From positions 372,001 to 436,000 of the forward strand of contig NZ_CP100390.1 of the NCBI RefSeq assembly GCF_026016465.1: a stretch of 64,000 nucleotides of DNA, read 5' to 3'. The position numbers were made by a program, and so were the translations under genes. This document shows, one piece after another, positions 35,539-45,193 of this stretch; positions within the stretch are counted from its first letter, which is position 1; the number at the start of each line of letters is the position of its first letter. This DNA comes from Alkalimarinus alittae (lineage in GTDB: Bacteria > Pseudomonadota > Gammaproteobacteria > Pseudomonadales > Oleiphilaceae). Under the pieces are notes generated by a model, which saw nothing but the letters and a program-made list of their open reading frames with translations, was not told the origin of the DNA and searched no databases.

Positions 35539-36906
35539 CTAGCACTCCGGCATATTGACTTGAATGGCCAAACCGCCTAGCGAGGTCTCTTTATACTGAT
35601 GCTGCATATCTTTACCTGTGCGCATCATGGTGGCAATCACTTTATCTAACGATACGACATGATGACCATCTGAGTTTAGCGCTAATCTTGCTGCATTCAC
35701 CGCTTTTACCGCCCCCATGGTATTGCGTTCAATACAAGGGATCTGCACCAACCCGCCGATTGGGTCACAGGTTAAGCCAAGGTTATGCTCCATGCCAATT
35801 TCTGCTGCGTTTTCTACTTGCCAGATAGACCCGCCTTGAATGGCGGCTAACGCCCCTGCAGCCATTGAGCAGGCAACGCCAACTTCTCCTTGGCAGCCGA
35901 CTTCTGCGGCAGAAAGAGACGCACCTTCTTTATAGAGAATGCCAATAGCGCCGGCCGTTAATAGATAATCAATAATGACGTGTTCGTTAAATGAACCTAA
36001 GTGCTCAATATAATATTTGAGCACAGCGGGAATAATGCCCGCAGCACCGTTGGTGGGGGCGGTAACCACCCTGCCACCGGCGGCGTTTTCTTCATTAACG
36101 GCCATGGCGTAAACGCTTAGCCAGTCGAGAATATCCGTTTTACTATTATGAGGTGTGCTGGGTGACATCAGTGCGGCATATAGCTTGGGGGCTCTGCGCG
36201 GCACATTAAGCCCACCAGGTAATACGCCTTCAGTTTGCAGACCCGACTCTATGCTGTCATTCATGACCAGCCAAAGGGTTAGCAGGTCTTGTTTAAGCGT
36301 GGCTTCGGTTCGCCAGCAACGTTCATTTTCCCACATTAACTGGCTAATAGAGCACTGCTTATGTTTGCATGCGCTGATAAGCTCAGCGGCAGAGTTAAAG
36401 GGGAAAGGGCACGTATCAGCATTTGAAACTGGCGTAACAGGGGTTCCGTCGTCAAGGCAGATAAACCCACCGCCGACGGAATAGTAGCCTTGGCTATGAA
36501 TAATCTCATTTTGATGATTGTACGCATTAAACTTCATCCCATTAGAGTGCTTAGGCATCAACTGCGTCGTTAAAAAAATCACATCTTCTTCTGGGTTAAA
36601 CGTGAGAGGTGTTTGCTGATTAAGATTTAATACTTGCTGTTGATGAGCCATGGTTAAGGTTAACGCTTGCTCTTGCGAAGAAATATGTTCAGGCCGAAAA
36701 CCTGATAGACCAAAAATGACCGCATTTTGTGTCCCATGCCCTCTACCCGTTAATGCGAGTGAGCCGTATAGCTCACACGTTATACGCTTAATATTTTCTG
36801 ATTTTAGAGCGTTAGCAAATAGGTGAGCCGCTCGCATAGGACCAACGGTATGAGAGCTAGATGGTCCAATGCCAATAGAGAATAAATCGAGCACACTATG
36901 AGTCAT
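35539..36906 (-). CDS. sdaA: L-serine ammonia-lyase (serine deaminase)
   Basis: 455 aa, standard for the single-chain iron-sulphur L-serine deaminase. N-terminal domain begins [22 protein letters not shown]. Iron-sulphur cysteines are present in [14 protein letters not shown] and in [19 protein letters not shown]. The enzyme splits serine to pyruvate and ammonia using a 4Fe-4S cluster and no PLP. Stands alone between a terminator and a divergent esterase gene. Confidence 0.94.
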   Translation of the reverse strand: MTHSVLDLFSIGIGPSSSHTVGPMRAAHLFANALKSENIKRITCELYGSLALTGRGHGTQNAVIFGLSGFRPEHISSQEQALTLTMAHQQQVLNLNQQTPLTFNPEEDVIFLTTQLMPKHSNGMKFNAYNHQNEIIHSQGYYSVGGGFICLDDGTPVTPVSNADTCPFPFNSAAELISACKHKQCSISQLMWENERCWRTEATLKQDLLTLWLVMNDSIESGLQTEGVLPGGLNVPRRAPKLYAALMSPSTPHNSKTDILDWLSVYAMAVNEENAAGGRVVTAPTNGAAGIIPAVLKYYIEHLGSFNEHVIIDYLLTAGAIGILYKEGASLSAAEVGCQGEVGVACSMAAGALAAIQGGSIWQVENAAEIGMEHNLGLTCDPIGGLVQIPCIERNTMGAVKAVNAARLALNSDGHHVVSLDKVIATMMRTGKDMQHQYKETSLGGLAIQVNMPEC

Positions 36907-37042
36907 AATAACCCCCCGCTGTATGCTATCGAGTATAGTCTTAAAAAGCGGGGTGTGTCGTTGGGTATTGCCTGCAACTCAAAAAAGCCTATAGTAAGGT
37001 GCATAAAATTGGCAATGTATTAAACATCGTTAGGAATAATCA

Positions 37043-38311
37043 ATGACTATTCTTTTTCTCATATTAGCTATGCTAAGTGCATGGTTTACCTATAACTTAT
37101 ACCACCCTTTATACAAATATCCTCAGGGCGCGGTCATCAGCTTTGTCTCTGGTTGGTTGGTCGGCGAATTGGTATGGCACCACTTAGTAACTCAGGTCGC
37201 CATCACATTACTATTTGTGGCAGGAGGCGTGGTCGAAGGCTTTTGGGGGTCGTTGGGATTGCTTGTTTTGCTCGTCTCTTGGTGGGGGATGATCATGTAT
37301 CACCTGCAAGCTAATTTAGCGGAAGAAGAGGTAGAAACGAGTTTGGTTAAAGGGCTGGGGGGAAATTATCGCCTAGCAATCAGAAACGATATACATTATC
37401 AGGGTGATATTTTACCCAGCAAAAAACAGCTAGCGAGACCGTTTAAATCACTGCACTCAACAAACGTTGAGATACTCAAAGACATCATATTTGAGCAGGT
37501 CGACGGGCTAAACTTAAAACTGGATATTAGACGTGGTAAATCACCCGTCGAGAATGCACCTGTGTTATTTCAGATTCATGGTGGCGCATGGACCCATAAA
37601 ATGGGCAGCAAGAACGAACAGGGCATACCGCTGATGAATCGGCTAGCCGAGATGGGTTGGGTGTGTGTCGCCATTAGTTATCGCCTTAGCCCCAAAGCAA
37701 CATTTCCTGACCATATTATTGATTGTAAAAAAGCGCTTGTCTGGGTGAAAAAGCATATTGCAGAGTATGGCGGCAACCCTGACTTTATATTGGTCACAGG
37801 GGGCTCCGCCGGAGGTCATCTTAGTTCGTTGCTTTCGTTAACCGAAAATAACGCCGACTTTCAGCCGGGGTTTGAAAATGAAGATACCCGAGTGAATGGT
37901 TGTGTGCCGTTTTATGGCATTTATGACTTTTTGGATGAAGGCGGATTGCAGTACCATAAAGGGCTGGAAGGTATATTAGCCAAGTCGATACTTAAATCAT
38001 CAAAACAAGCCAATCCAGACTTGTACCGTCAGGCTTCACCGATCAATCATATCCATAAAGAGGCACCGCCTTTTATGGTTATTCAAGGCGATAAAGATAC
38101 CTTGGTCTCAACTGATGAGACGCGCTATTTTGTTGAAAGCTTAAAACGGGTTTCTAGCAGCCCTGTGGTATATTCCGAGATTTCTGGAGCGCAACATGCG
38201 TTTGATGTGTTTCCATCAGTCAGAAGTGGGCATGTACTCAATGGTGTTGTTCGTTTTGCAGAGTGGTTGTATAGCGATTATATGAACAAACAGGGAAGAA
38301 CTAAAAATTGA
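37043..38311 (+). CDS. Membrane-anchored HSL-type esterase (alpha/beta hydrolase)
   Basis: 422 aa. The first 95 residues form two or three membrane helices. The hydrolase domain has the HGGAW oxyanion motif (about 178-182), nucleophile GGSAGGH (about 252-258), catalytic Asp in QGDKDTL and His in GAQHAFDVF. All triad residues are present, as in the hormone-sensitive lipase/BD-FAE group. Its TGA overlaps the TTG start of the symporter gene by 4 bases, suggesting coupled translation. Confidence 0.88.
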   Translation: MTILFLILAMLSAWFTYNLYHPLYKYPQGAVISFVSGWLVGELVWHHLVTQVAITLLFVAGGVVEGFWGSLGLLVLLVSWWGMIMYHLQANLAEEEVETSLVKGLGGNYRLAIRNDIHYQGDILPSKKQLARPFKSLHSTNVEILKDIIFEQVDGLNLKLDIRRGKSPVENAPVLFQIHGGAWTHKMGSKNEQGIPLMNRLAEMGWVCVAISYRLSPKATFPDHIIDCKKALVWVKKHIAEYGGNPDFILVTGGSAGGHLSSLLSLTENNADFQPGFENEDTRVNGCVPFYGIYDFLDEGGLQYHKGLEGILAKSILKSSKQANPDLYRQASPINHIHKEAPPFMVIQGDKDTLVSTDETRYFVESLKRVSSSPVVYSEISGAQHAFDVFPSVRSGHVLNGVVRFAEWLYSDYMNKQGRTKN

Positions 38312-40467
38312 GACAAATAATGATGCTATTAAACAAAATCCCATTATCTATCCGCATCCTGATTGCTATGCTTTTCGGGTTTGCGGTAGGGGCTTATAGC
38401 TCAAACGTTTATACCGGCGTGAGTGCGCTCGCAGATGCCTTTGTAATGTTATTACAGATGACGGCGCTTCCTTATATATCGCTGTCTCTTGTTGTTGGCA
38501 TTGGTAGTTTGTCGCCTCTGGAAGCGCGTAGTACCTTTAGGCAAAGTCTTGTTGTGTTGTTGGCGTTAACGCTAACGGTTGTGGGTTTTATTCTGTTAGC
38601 GCCTATTGCATTCCCTGACTGGGAGAATGCTGAGTTTTATAGCGCCAATACAATCAAAGCCAGTGTCGAGTTTGACCTGGTTAGTTTATTTATTCCTGCT
38701 AACCCATTTAATGCGTTTGCGAACGCGATAATACCCTCTGTTGTTTTATTTAGTGTGTTTTTGGGGGTGGGGTTAATGGGCGTGGCCTATAAAGCACGCA
38801 CATTATTGCTTTTAGATAACTTTAAGAGTGCAGTGGCTAATGTAAATAATATTGTTATGCGTTTTGCGCCTTTGGGTGTTTTTTGTATTGCGCTTCGAGC
38901 GGCCGCCACTATTGAGTCTTCTCAAGTTGATGGCCTTGTGGTGTATGTGGTTACTGTTGCCGTATTAGTTTTATTGCTCTCTTTTATGGTGCTGCCCGGC
39001 ATTGTTGCGGTGGTGACGCCTTTTGGTTATCGGCAAATACTCAAAGCCTCTCGTGAAGCGATGATTACCGCTTTTGCGACAGGGAGCTTCTTTGTGGTTA
39101 TTCCTGTTATTGTCGAAAAAACAAAAGCGCTTATTGCAGAGATTAACCCACCTGGCCAAAATGCAGATAAAGTTTCAGGTATTGTTGTGCCTATATCGTT
39201 TAGCTTACCTGTGGGAGGGAAGCTACTAGCGTTAGTGTTTACATTGTTCGCAGCCTGGTTTTCAGGTGCGTATATTTCGCTAAATGACTATGCCAACTTA
39301 TTGCTAGCAGGTATACCTCAGCTCTTTGCTACGCCGACCATAGCGATGCCTAATTTGTTAGAGCTTTTTAATGTTTCAGGCGGCATGTTTGACTTTTTTA
39401 TCGTGTCAGAAAACTTAATTGTTGCGCGTTTGGCTGCAGTGTTATCAGTCGTATTTGCCACTTGCCTGCCATTAATGATCGCGACCAGTATGGTTAAAAA
39501 AACAACCTTTAAGTGGCGAAAATTTAGCCGCTATCTTGTCATTATTCCTCTTCTGTCGGTTGCTACATTTGTCTTATTGAGGTTTACGTTCGATGCCATT
39601 AGTCATCAATACGAAGGTTATACTAAATTTATAGAACGTGATTTTATATATGGTGATGTAAAAACCACGTATCTTGATCAGGCTAGCGAGCAAGGGCCTA
39701 CTCGGCCTGTGTCTGCAAATGTATTGACACGAATTAAACAGCGAGGCTTTATTCGTGTGGGTTACTTTCGTGATGACTTACCGTATTCATTCCACAACGA
39801 TAAAGGTAAGTTGGTTGGGTTTGATATTGAAATAATGAACCAACTCGCGGCAGATCTAGGTGTCGCCGTAGAGTTCGTTAAGATTTTCCGAAAGCAAGCA
39901 GCACCACTGCTTAAATCAGGCTACTTAGATATCACTACTGGCTTTCCTGTTATCCCCGATAATATGAAAACCTACACATTAACAACGCCTTATAGTACAC
40001 AATCTATTGCGTTAATCGTTAAGGATACTCGGCGGGCGGAATTTATTAATTGGGCTGACATCACTAAGCGTGAAGACTTAATTATTGGTATACCTGAAGC
40101 ATTTTATTATAGGGACGCGATAAAACGTCATTTCACGCGAGGCAAGGCTTGGGAGATCGCAACACCTCGATTGTTTTTTCGTGATGAATATAAACATATT
40201 GATGCTATGCTATTTGGAGCACCTTCGGCCTCTGCTTGGACGTTATTAAACCCAAGCTATACCGTAGTGGTGCCAAAGCCTGTTCAGCCGCCGTTATCGA
40301 TGGCCTTTCCGATCAGCCCGTCAGATAGGGGCTTTGAGTTATTTATGCGTAATTGGATCAACATGAAGGCACAAAATAAAACACTTGAGCGCCTGTTTAA
40401 TTATTGGATTGGAGGCAAGCATGAGTTGCTATTTTGGATGCCTGCAGCGGATGATAAGCGTAGCTGA
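38308..40467 (+). CDS. Dicarboxylate:cation symporter fused to a solute-binding domain
   Basis: 719 aa starting at TTG (ATG at 38320 or 38323 are alternatives). Residues about 1-410 match the dicarboxylate/amino acid:cation symporter family (GltP/DctA, PF00375), with the SFSLPVGGKLLALVFTLFAAWFSG and SPTIAMPNLLEL-like segments, though the classic serine-rich loop is not clearly seen. Residues 465-700 are a family 3 periplasmic substrate-binding domain (FIRVGYFRDDLPYSFHNDKGKLVGFDIEIMNQLAADLGVAVEFVKI). The domain order places the binding part after the last helix, on the periplasmic side. Substrates are probably acidic amino acids or dicarboxylates, an inference from the family. Confidence 0.85.
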   Translation: MRQIMMLLNKIPLSIRILIAMLFGFAVGAYSSNVYTGVSALADAFVMLLQMTALPYISLSLVVGIGSLSPLEARSTFRQSLVVLLALTLTVVGFILLAPIAFPDWENAEFYSANTIKASVEFDLVSLFIPANPFNAFANAIIPSVVLFSVFLGVGLMGVAYKARTLLLLDNFKSAVANVNNIVMRFAPLGVFCIALRAAATIESSQVDGLVVYVVTVAVLVLLLSFMVLPGIVAVVTPFGYRQILKASREAMITAFATGSFFVVIPVIVEKTKALIAEINPPGQNADKVSGIVVPISFSLPVGGKLLALVFTLFAAWFSGAYISLNDYANLLLAGIPQLFATPTIAMPNLLELFNVSGGMFDFFIVSENLIVARLAAVLSVVFATCLPLMIATSMVKKTTFKWRKFSRYLVIIPLLSVATFVLLRFTFDAISHQYEGYTKFIERDFIYGDVKTTYLDQASEQGPTRPVSANVLTRIKQRGFIRVGYFRDDLPYSFHNDKGKLVGFDIEIMNQLAADLGVAVEFVKIFRKQAAPLLKSGYLDITTGFPVIPDNMKTYTLTTPYSTQSIALIVKDTRRAEFINWADITKREDLIIGIPEAFYYRDAIKRHFTRGKAWEIATPRLFFRDEYKHIDAMLFGAPSASAWTLLNPSYTVVVPKPVQPPLSMAFPISPSDRGFELFMRNWINMKAQNKTLERLFNYWIGGKHELLFWMPAADDKRS

Positions 40468-40619
40468 AACGGTAGCTCGTCTTTTAAAAGTGGGTGTATA
40501 ATAAATAACCACTTTGAATTTGCAGAACGCCAGTACAGTGCTATGGTTGTTATGTACTTATCCTTACGATGCAATGTGCAGTAATGGAATAAGTTTAATA
40601 AAAATCAGGAGCATTAGTT

Positions 40620-40823
40620 ATGAGTAAGGGTACGGTAAAGTGGTTTAATGCAGATAAAGGTTTCGGTTTCATTACGCCAGAAGACGGCGGTAAAGACCTT
40701 TTTGTTCACCACTCAGAAATCAAAACATCAGGGTATGCAACACTTAATGATGGTCAGCAGGTAGAGTACGAAGAAGGACAAGGTCAGAAAGGCCCTTGTG
40801 CTACTAACGTTATACCGTCATAG
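40620..40823 (+). CDS. Cold-shock protein, CspA family
   Basis: 67 aa, one OB-fold cold-shock domain. RNP1 motif KGFGFIT and RNP2 LFVHHSEI are intact, with the usual KGTVKWFN start. CspA proteins bind single-stranded RNA/DNA and act as RNA chaperones. A leader of over 100 bases precedes the ATG, as in cold-inducible genes, but I cannot tell whether this copy is cold-inducible. AGGAGC sits at a good distance before the start. Confidence 0.95.
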   Translation: MSKGTVKWFNADKGFGFITPEDGGKDLFVHHSEIKTSGYATLNDGQQVEYEEGQGQKGPCATNVIPS

Positions 40824-40859
40824 GTTACTAGCAGCTTCACGTTGCCAGTAAACTGATCG

Positions 40860-40893
40860 AGAAGGTGTCGTATTGTTCAATGCAATGCCTTCT
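40860..40893. terminator. Possible terminator of the cold-shock gene
   Basis: AGAAGG (40860-40865) pairs with CCTTCT (40888-40893) with additional inner pairing (ATTG/CAAT), followed by TGTTCTATA, in the gap between convergent csp and mscS genes. Moderate stem only. Confidence 0.4.
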
Positions 40894-40942
40894 TGTTCTA
40901 TACCCCGTCGATACTGTTTGCTACTTGGCGTCCCCAGAGTGT

Positions 40943-41851
40943 CTAACCTTCTTCTCCTGTATTGATCTCTTCTTCACGTTGTAATATTCGCGGTTGTGGG
41001 AATGTGAGGGTGCGATGAGGGAACGGTATTTCAATTGAAGCGTTATCGAGGGCTTTTTTGACTGCAGCCACGACTTGATCTTTAGATTTTCGAACGTCTA
41101 AGGGGGTTGAACCACACCACCAAGTGATTTCAAAATTAATGCTCGAGTCGGCAAACTCTTGAGCAAATACCTCTGTAGGTCTCTGTTGAGATACTGACTC
41201 ACAGCTATTAACCGCGCGATCAATAACGCTCCGAGCTTCATCAATGTCTTCACTATAGGCTATACCGCAAATGACGGTGATACGGCGAATAGGTGTGGAG
41301 GTTAATACTTCAACTTGCCCTTTAAATAATCGTGCATTGGGTATGACAACCAGTTCGCCTGTGGTTTTACGAAGAATCGTCATACGCACGGAGACTTCTT
41401 CAATTCTTCCGACCGTACCGTCGACAATGATAAAGTCACCTGGGTCAAACGGAAACTTCCATAGAATTAATATACCCGCTAAAAAGTTTTCAACAATGTC
41501 TTTGAAGGCGAATCCTAAAGCGACTGAGCCAATCCCCAAGCCTGCAAGTACTTTTGCTGGGGTCATGCCTGGAAATATCACCACTGCAGTGACGGTGATG
41601 CCAAATAACCAAATGAGGACGGTAATAAGTTGGCGCGTTAAGTCTGCAAGGCCACGCTTAATTCGTTTACCTTTTAATGTTTTATGTAAAACAATATTCA
41701 CTAGCTTGGATGCTAGCCAAGTCAAAAATAATATAACGAAGCCAATGATTAATAACGGTATATGGCTTAATACGTCGCGCCAGATATCAACTAATGTCCC
41801 CCACATTAACTGTATGCTTTCGCTGGTTGAAGGTGGTTGCTTTTCCATCAT
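40943..41851 (-). CDS. Small-conductance mechanosensitive channel, MscS family
   Basis: 302 aa. Three N-terminal helices, the pore helix region LAGLGIGSVALGFAFKDIVENFLAGILIL (Gly/Ala-rich TM3 with conserved kink residues), a Sm-like beta domain beginning with FPFDPGDFIIVDGTVGRIEEVSVRMTIL, and an alpha/beta C-terminal domain. Opens under hypo-osmotic stress to release solutes. Length is typical of E. coli MscS (286 aa). It is divergent from the DUF2254 gene. Confidence 0.93.
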   Translation of the reverse strand: MMEKQPPSTSESIQLMWGTLVDIWRDVLSHIPLLIIGFVILFLTWLASKLVNIVLHKTLKGKRIKRGLADLTRQLITVLIWLFGITVTAVVIFPGMTPAKVLAGLGIGSVALGFAFKDIVENFLAGILILWKFPFDPGDFIIVDGTVGRIEEVSVRMTILRKTTGELVVIPNARLFKGQVEVLTSTPIRRITVICGIAYSEDIDEARSVIDRAVNSCESVSQQRPTEVFAQEFADSSINFEITWWCGSTPLDVRKSKDQVVAAVKKALDNASIEIPFPHRTLTFPQPRILQREEEINTGEEG

Positions 41852-42004
41852 TGCGTCCTGTTAGGCTTAGGGGGAACCTAAGTAAGAATAGGTGCCACTG
41901 GCGTCATCTTCAACTATTTGCCTAGATTGCATTTGGTGCCTACCCTCATTGGTAGGTCAAGTACAATCATGAACACTTAGGTCTATGGGGGTTAAGCTCA
42001 GCAT

Positions 42005-43387
42005 ATGAAAACACGATTACTCAATTTTTGGGAGACTCTCCGAACTAGCTTTTGGTTTGTACCCGCTTTGATGGTGTGTAGCACTGTGGCGTTATCATTT
42101 TTGCTTATTTATATCGATAAGCGTTTTCAATTAAGCACCCATCATATCTTTGGTTTTTTTTATGAGGTAGGGCCTGAGGGCGCTCGGCTTGTGCTGTCTA
42201 CTATTGCTAACTCCATGATTACAGTAGCGGGGGTGGCTTTCTCTATTACCATCGTTGCCTTGACGCTTGCATCGTCTCAATTTGGCCCTCGTATGCTTCG
42301 GAACTTTATGAAAGACACCGGTAATCAGGTTGTTCTTGGCACGTTTATTTCGACGTTTATCTATTGTTTATTAGTGATTAGAGCGGTACACACATCGGGC
42401 GAACAAGATTTTGTACCTCATCTTTCAGTGTCGTTCTCTCTGGTAGCAGCACTTTTTAACGTGGGCGTATTAATTTATTTTATTCACCATATTTCATCGT
42501 CTATTCAAGCTGAGCAGGTTGTTGCATCGGTGTATCAAGAGTTGGAATCTCATATAGACTTATTTTTCCCTGATACGTTAGATGATAAACAGTTAGATCG
42601 CAGTAAAGAGCAGTATGCGAATAAGCCTTTAGTTTCATCATTGGATTTAAGCCATCTTCATGGCTATGACGTTTGTAGTCCACATAGCGGGTATTTGCAG
42701 GCTGTAGATGAGATAGCGCTGTTAGAAATTGCTGAAAATAACGATTGGGTGATTCGTCTGCCATATCGTGCTGGTTGTTTTGTCACTATCGGAGGTTGCT
42801 TAGTTACGGTCATGAGTAACGATAAAGAAGAGATAAGCGACGAGCGCTGCAGGCTGGTTTTTAATACATTAATCTTAGGTGGGCAGCGAACGCCTGAGCA
42901 AGATGTAGAGTTCACGATTAATCAGCTAGTAGAAATTGCAGTACGTGCGCTTTCCCCAGGAATTAACGACCCTTTTACTGCGCTTGCTTGTATTGATCGC
43001 TTAGGGGCAGCGCTTTGTCGATTAACGAGACGGGGCTTTCCACCAGCCAGTGTTTATGATGACGCCGGTAATATTAGACTCATTACCAAACCGGTGACTT
43101 TTTTAGGTATTGCCAATTCAGCATTTGATCAGATTAGGCAGTATGGTGTGAGTAGTGTGGCGGTTTCAGTTCGCTTAATGGAAACGTTAACGCGTATTGC
43201 CGAGCAAGTAGCCAATAAAGAACAGTATGACGCCGTGAAGCGTCAGGCTGATATGATTATCAGCGCCAGTGATAAGGCGCTATCTGAACAAAACGATATT
43301 GCTGACATCAAACAGTGCTACCAAGCATGTATTGACGCACTTAGGCCGTTTGATGATAAGTATCGTCATCCTCATAACGTTTACTAA
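42005..43387 (+). CDS. DUF2254 family membrane protein
   Basis: 460 aa. Four N-terminal hydrophobic segments (residues 17-40, 64-85, 108-128, 140-160) are followed by a cytosolic region of 300 residues. The segments MITVAGVAFSITIVALTLASSQFGPRMLRNFMKD and GINDPFTALACIDRLG are the DUF2254 signature. Function unknown. Its stop lies 20 bases from the convergent acyltransferase stop. Confidence 0.88.
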   Translation: MKTRLLNFWETLRTSFWFVPALMVCSTVALSFLLIYIDKRFQLSTHHIFGFFYEVGPEGARLVLSTIANSMITVAGVAFSITIVALTLASSQFGPRMLRNFMKDTGNQVVLGTFISTFIYCLLVIRAVHTSGEQDFVPHLSVSFSLVAALFNVGVLIYFIHHISSSIQAEQVVASVYQELESHIDLFFPDTLDDKQLDRSKEQYANKPLVSSLDLSHLHGYDVCSPHSGYLQAVDEIALLEIAENNDWVIRLPYRAGCFVTIGGCLVTVMSNDKEEISDERCRLVFNTLILGGQRTPEQDVEFTINQLVEIAVRALSPGINDPFTALACIDRLGAALCRLTRRGFPPASVYDDAGNIRLITKPVTFLGIANSAFDQIRQYGVSSVAVSVRLMETLTRIAEQVANKEQYDAVKRQADMIISASDKALSEQNDIADIKQCYQACIDALRPFDDKYRHPHNVY

Positions 43388-43407
43388 AATAAGCATTAGC
43401 GAAGATA

Positions 43408-45012
43408 TTAAAGCCGCCTTTTTCGAGATTGTACGTCCTCATCAAAATGAACGTTCTTGATGTTGGGTAATGCCGCAATCGTTCGCATCACATTAAGGCC
43501 TTCGGTCTCGTAGTGTTCTATCATTTCAGCCGTTACGCTGTAAGGTTTGGCAACCGATACACCGAGTGTCGCAGGGCTTAGCCTCCAACCGTTTGTAATG
43601 TCTGAGCCGCCAACAATATTAATCGGCAGAATTACATCACCCGGGCGTAGATATGCCTGCATAAAGCGAGGGTTGACGTACTTCATTGTGATGTCGCCGT
43701 TTTCCTCGTTGTATGACCTAGAGCCTTCAGGAAAGATCAGAAAGGGCTCGTGCATTAGACTTTTAAACAAGTAATAGTCTGCTGCATCTAGCTCATCAAG
43801 TGCCTTGCTTTCCCTTGCTGCATCCATATATTGGTCAAGCTCTTCTTGCTCGGCTGTATCCAGTTGAGGGGCAACGCCTGTAAATTGCCCTTCATGATCA
43901 TGCACGATGTTATTCATAAACTCCGAGTAGTTCATTTTTTCGATAAGCTTTAAACCTGCATCGGGCATTTTGATCAAAAATTGAGTTCGTCGAGCACTTT
44001 TCATCAAGGCTGTGGCGAGTTCTTTTTCTCTTACTTGTGTTGTTTTTTGAGACGGGAGGGTGAGAAATAGGTTGCCTACATTGCTCGCCCCACTTTTCAG
44101 AACAATGTTAGAGAACATGCGAGGACCTACAACGGTATTGCAGTTAGCGGCCAAGTTATCAAAACCTAGCTGTCTAAGCACGCTTCTTACAAAGTATGGG
44201 CCTAAATAACCCTCATGATGCCCAATGATAAATATTCTATGACCGGTTGCTTTCAATACGGATGCTTCATATAACGTACGAACGACCTGAGAGGTAGCGA
44301 TAGCGTGTTGGCTGTCATTTTTTAACGATACCTTTTGATCCGCTTCACCCACTAAAATAATGTCTTTAATGTTTTTCTTTTCAAGGAAGGCATAAAAACG
44401 ATGCCACATCGCGGTATCGGCTAAAACAGGTGAAATAGAACGATTGAATGAAAAGGGGATGGCTAACAAACGCTCCAGACTGCTCTTACTGAATTCCTTA
44501 AAAAAACTATGCTGCAAAAACTGATTCTTTCGAGCGCTAAATTTTTTCGCGATATCAGGAAAGTGCTTTTTAATATCCAAGCCGTGAGATGATGCAGAGG
44601 CGATAACATCGTCGATTAATTGAACGGCTTTTACGTTGTGAGGTGCTTTTTTTAACGAGTATAGCTTGGTACGAAAGAACTCTACCGTGGCCTTAAAATC
44701 AAATATCCCCATGAGGGTAGCAATGCCTTGTTTGAGGCTTTTAGGTGCAGGGATTTTTAATAGGAGCAAGGTGATATAGTTTTTGACTCTATCGATGATA
44801 CTAGCTAAAAATGAGAATAGTGAAAATATGCGATTTGTCGTGCGATAAATTAAATGGTGTTCATTGATAGACGCCAGTGTTTTTTCGAGACGTTCTTTGT
44901 TCGCTTGTAAAAAACCTAATGCTTCTTCTTCCGACAGCTTGTCGCTCTCGGGTTTCCACCAGTGTGATTCAGGTGATTTGTTATTGTCGGATTCGGATGC
45001 TTTATCAGTCAT
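43408..45012 (-). CDS. PlsB/PlsC-like acyltransferase with altered HX4D motif
   Basis: 534 aa. It has the domain layout of the GPAT/LPLAT acyltransferase superfamily: hydrophobic segments near 60-90, motif I IIGHHEGYLGPYF (about 264-276) and motif III FPEGSRSY (428-435). Motif I in this superfamily is HX4D, in which the Asp helps polarise the catalytic His; here the aligned position is Gly (HEGYLG). The remaining motifs suggest a phospholipid or glycerol-3-phosphate acyltransferase relative, probably membrane-associated, but activity is uncertain. It is alone on this strand between DUF2254 and the cytochrome gene. Confidence 0.75.
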   Translation of the reverse strand: MTDKASESDNNKSPESHWWKPESDKLSEEEALGFLQANKERLEKTLASINEHHLIYRTTNRIFSLFSFLASIIDRVKNYITLLLLKIPAPKSLKQGIATLMGIFDFKATVEFFRTKLYSLKKAPHNVKAVQLIDDVIASASSHGLDIKKHFPDIAKKFSARKNQFLQHSFFKEFSKSSLERLLAIPFSFNRSISPVLADTAMWHRFYAFLEKKNIKDIILVGEADQKVSLKNDSQHAIATSQVVRTLYEASVLKATGHRIFIIGHHEGYLGPYFVRSVLRQLGFDNLAANCNTVVGPRMFSNIVLKSGASNVGNLFLTLPSQKTTQVREKELATALMKSARRTQFLIKMPDAGLKLIEKMNYSEFMNNIVHDHEGQFTGVAPQLDTAEQEELDQYMDAARESKALDELDAADYYLFKSLMHEPFLIFPEGSRSYNEENGDITMKYVNPRFMQAYLRPGDVILPINIVGGSDITNGWRLSPATLGVSVAKPYSVTAEMIEHYETEGLNVMRTIAALPNIKNVHFDEDVQSRKRRL

Positions 45013-45158
45013 TGCTGAGTGAGTCCCTCGAAGAGAAAACCATTTAATATCTTAATTATAGTATCAAAAATATCACGCTATCGATAAACAAAATAATAAA
45101 TTAACAGGGGTACTGTTTGTTGCTAACGCTGAATTGTAAGGGGGTTATAAGAAAGGGG

Positions 45159-45185
45159 TCGCCCTGCCTCATTAAAGCAGGGCGA
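45159..45185 (-). terminator. Terminator after the di-haem cytochrome gene
   Basis: TCGCCCTGC (45159-45167) pairs perfectly with GCAGGGCGA (45177-45185), loop 9 bases. Read on the - strand the stem is followed by CCCCTTTCTT, 8 bases after the stop of the large cytochrome. Confidence 0.78.
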
Positions 45186-45193
45186 TGTTAGTG

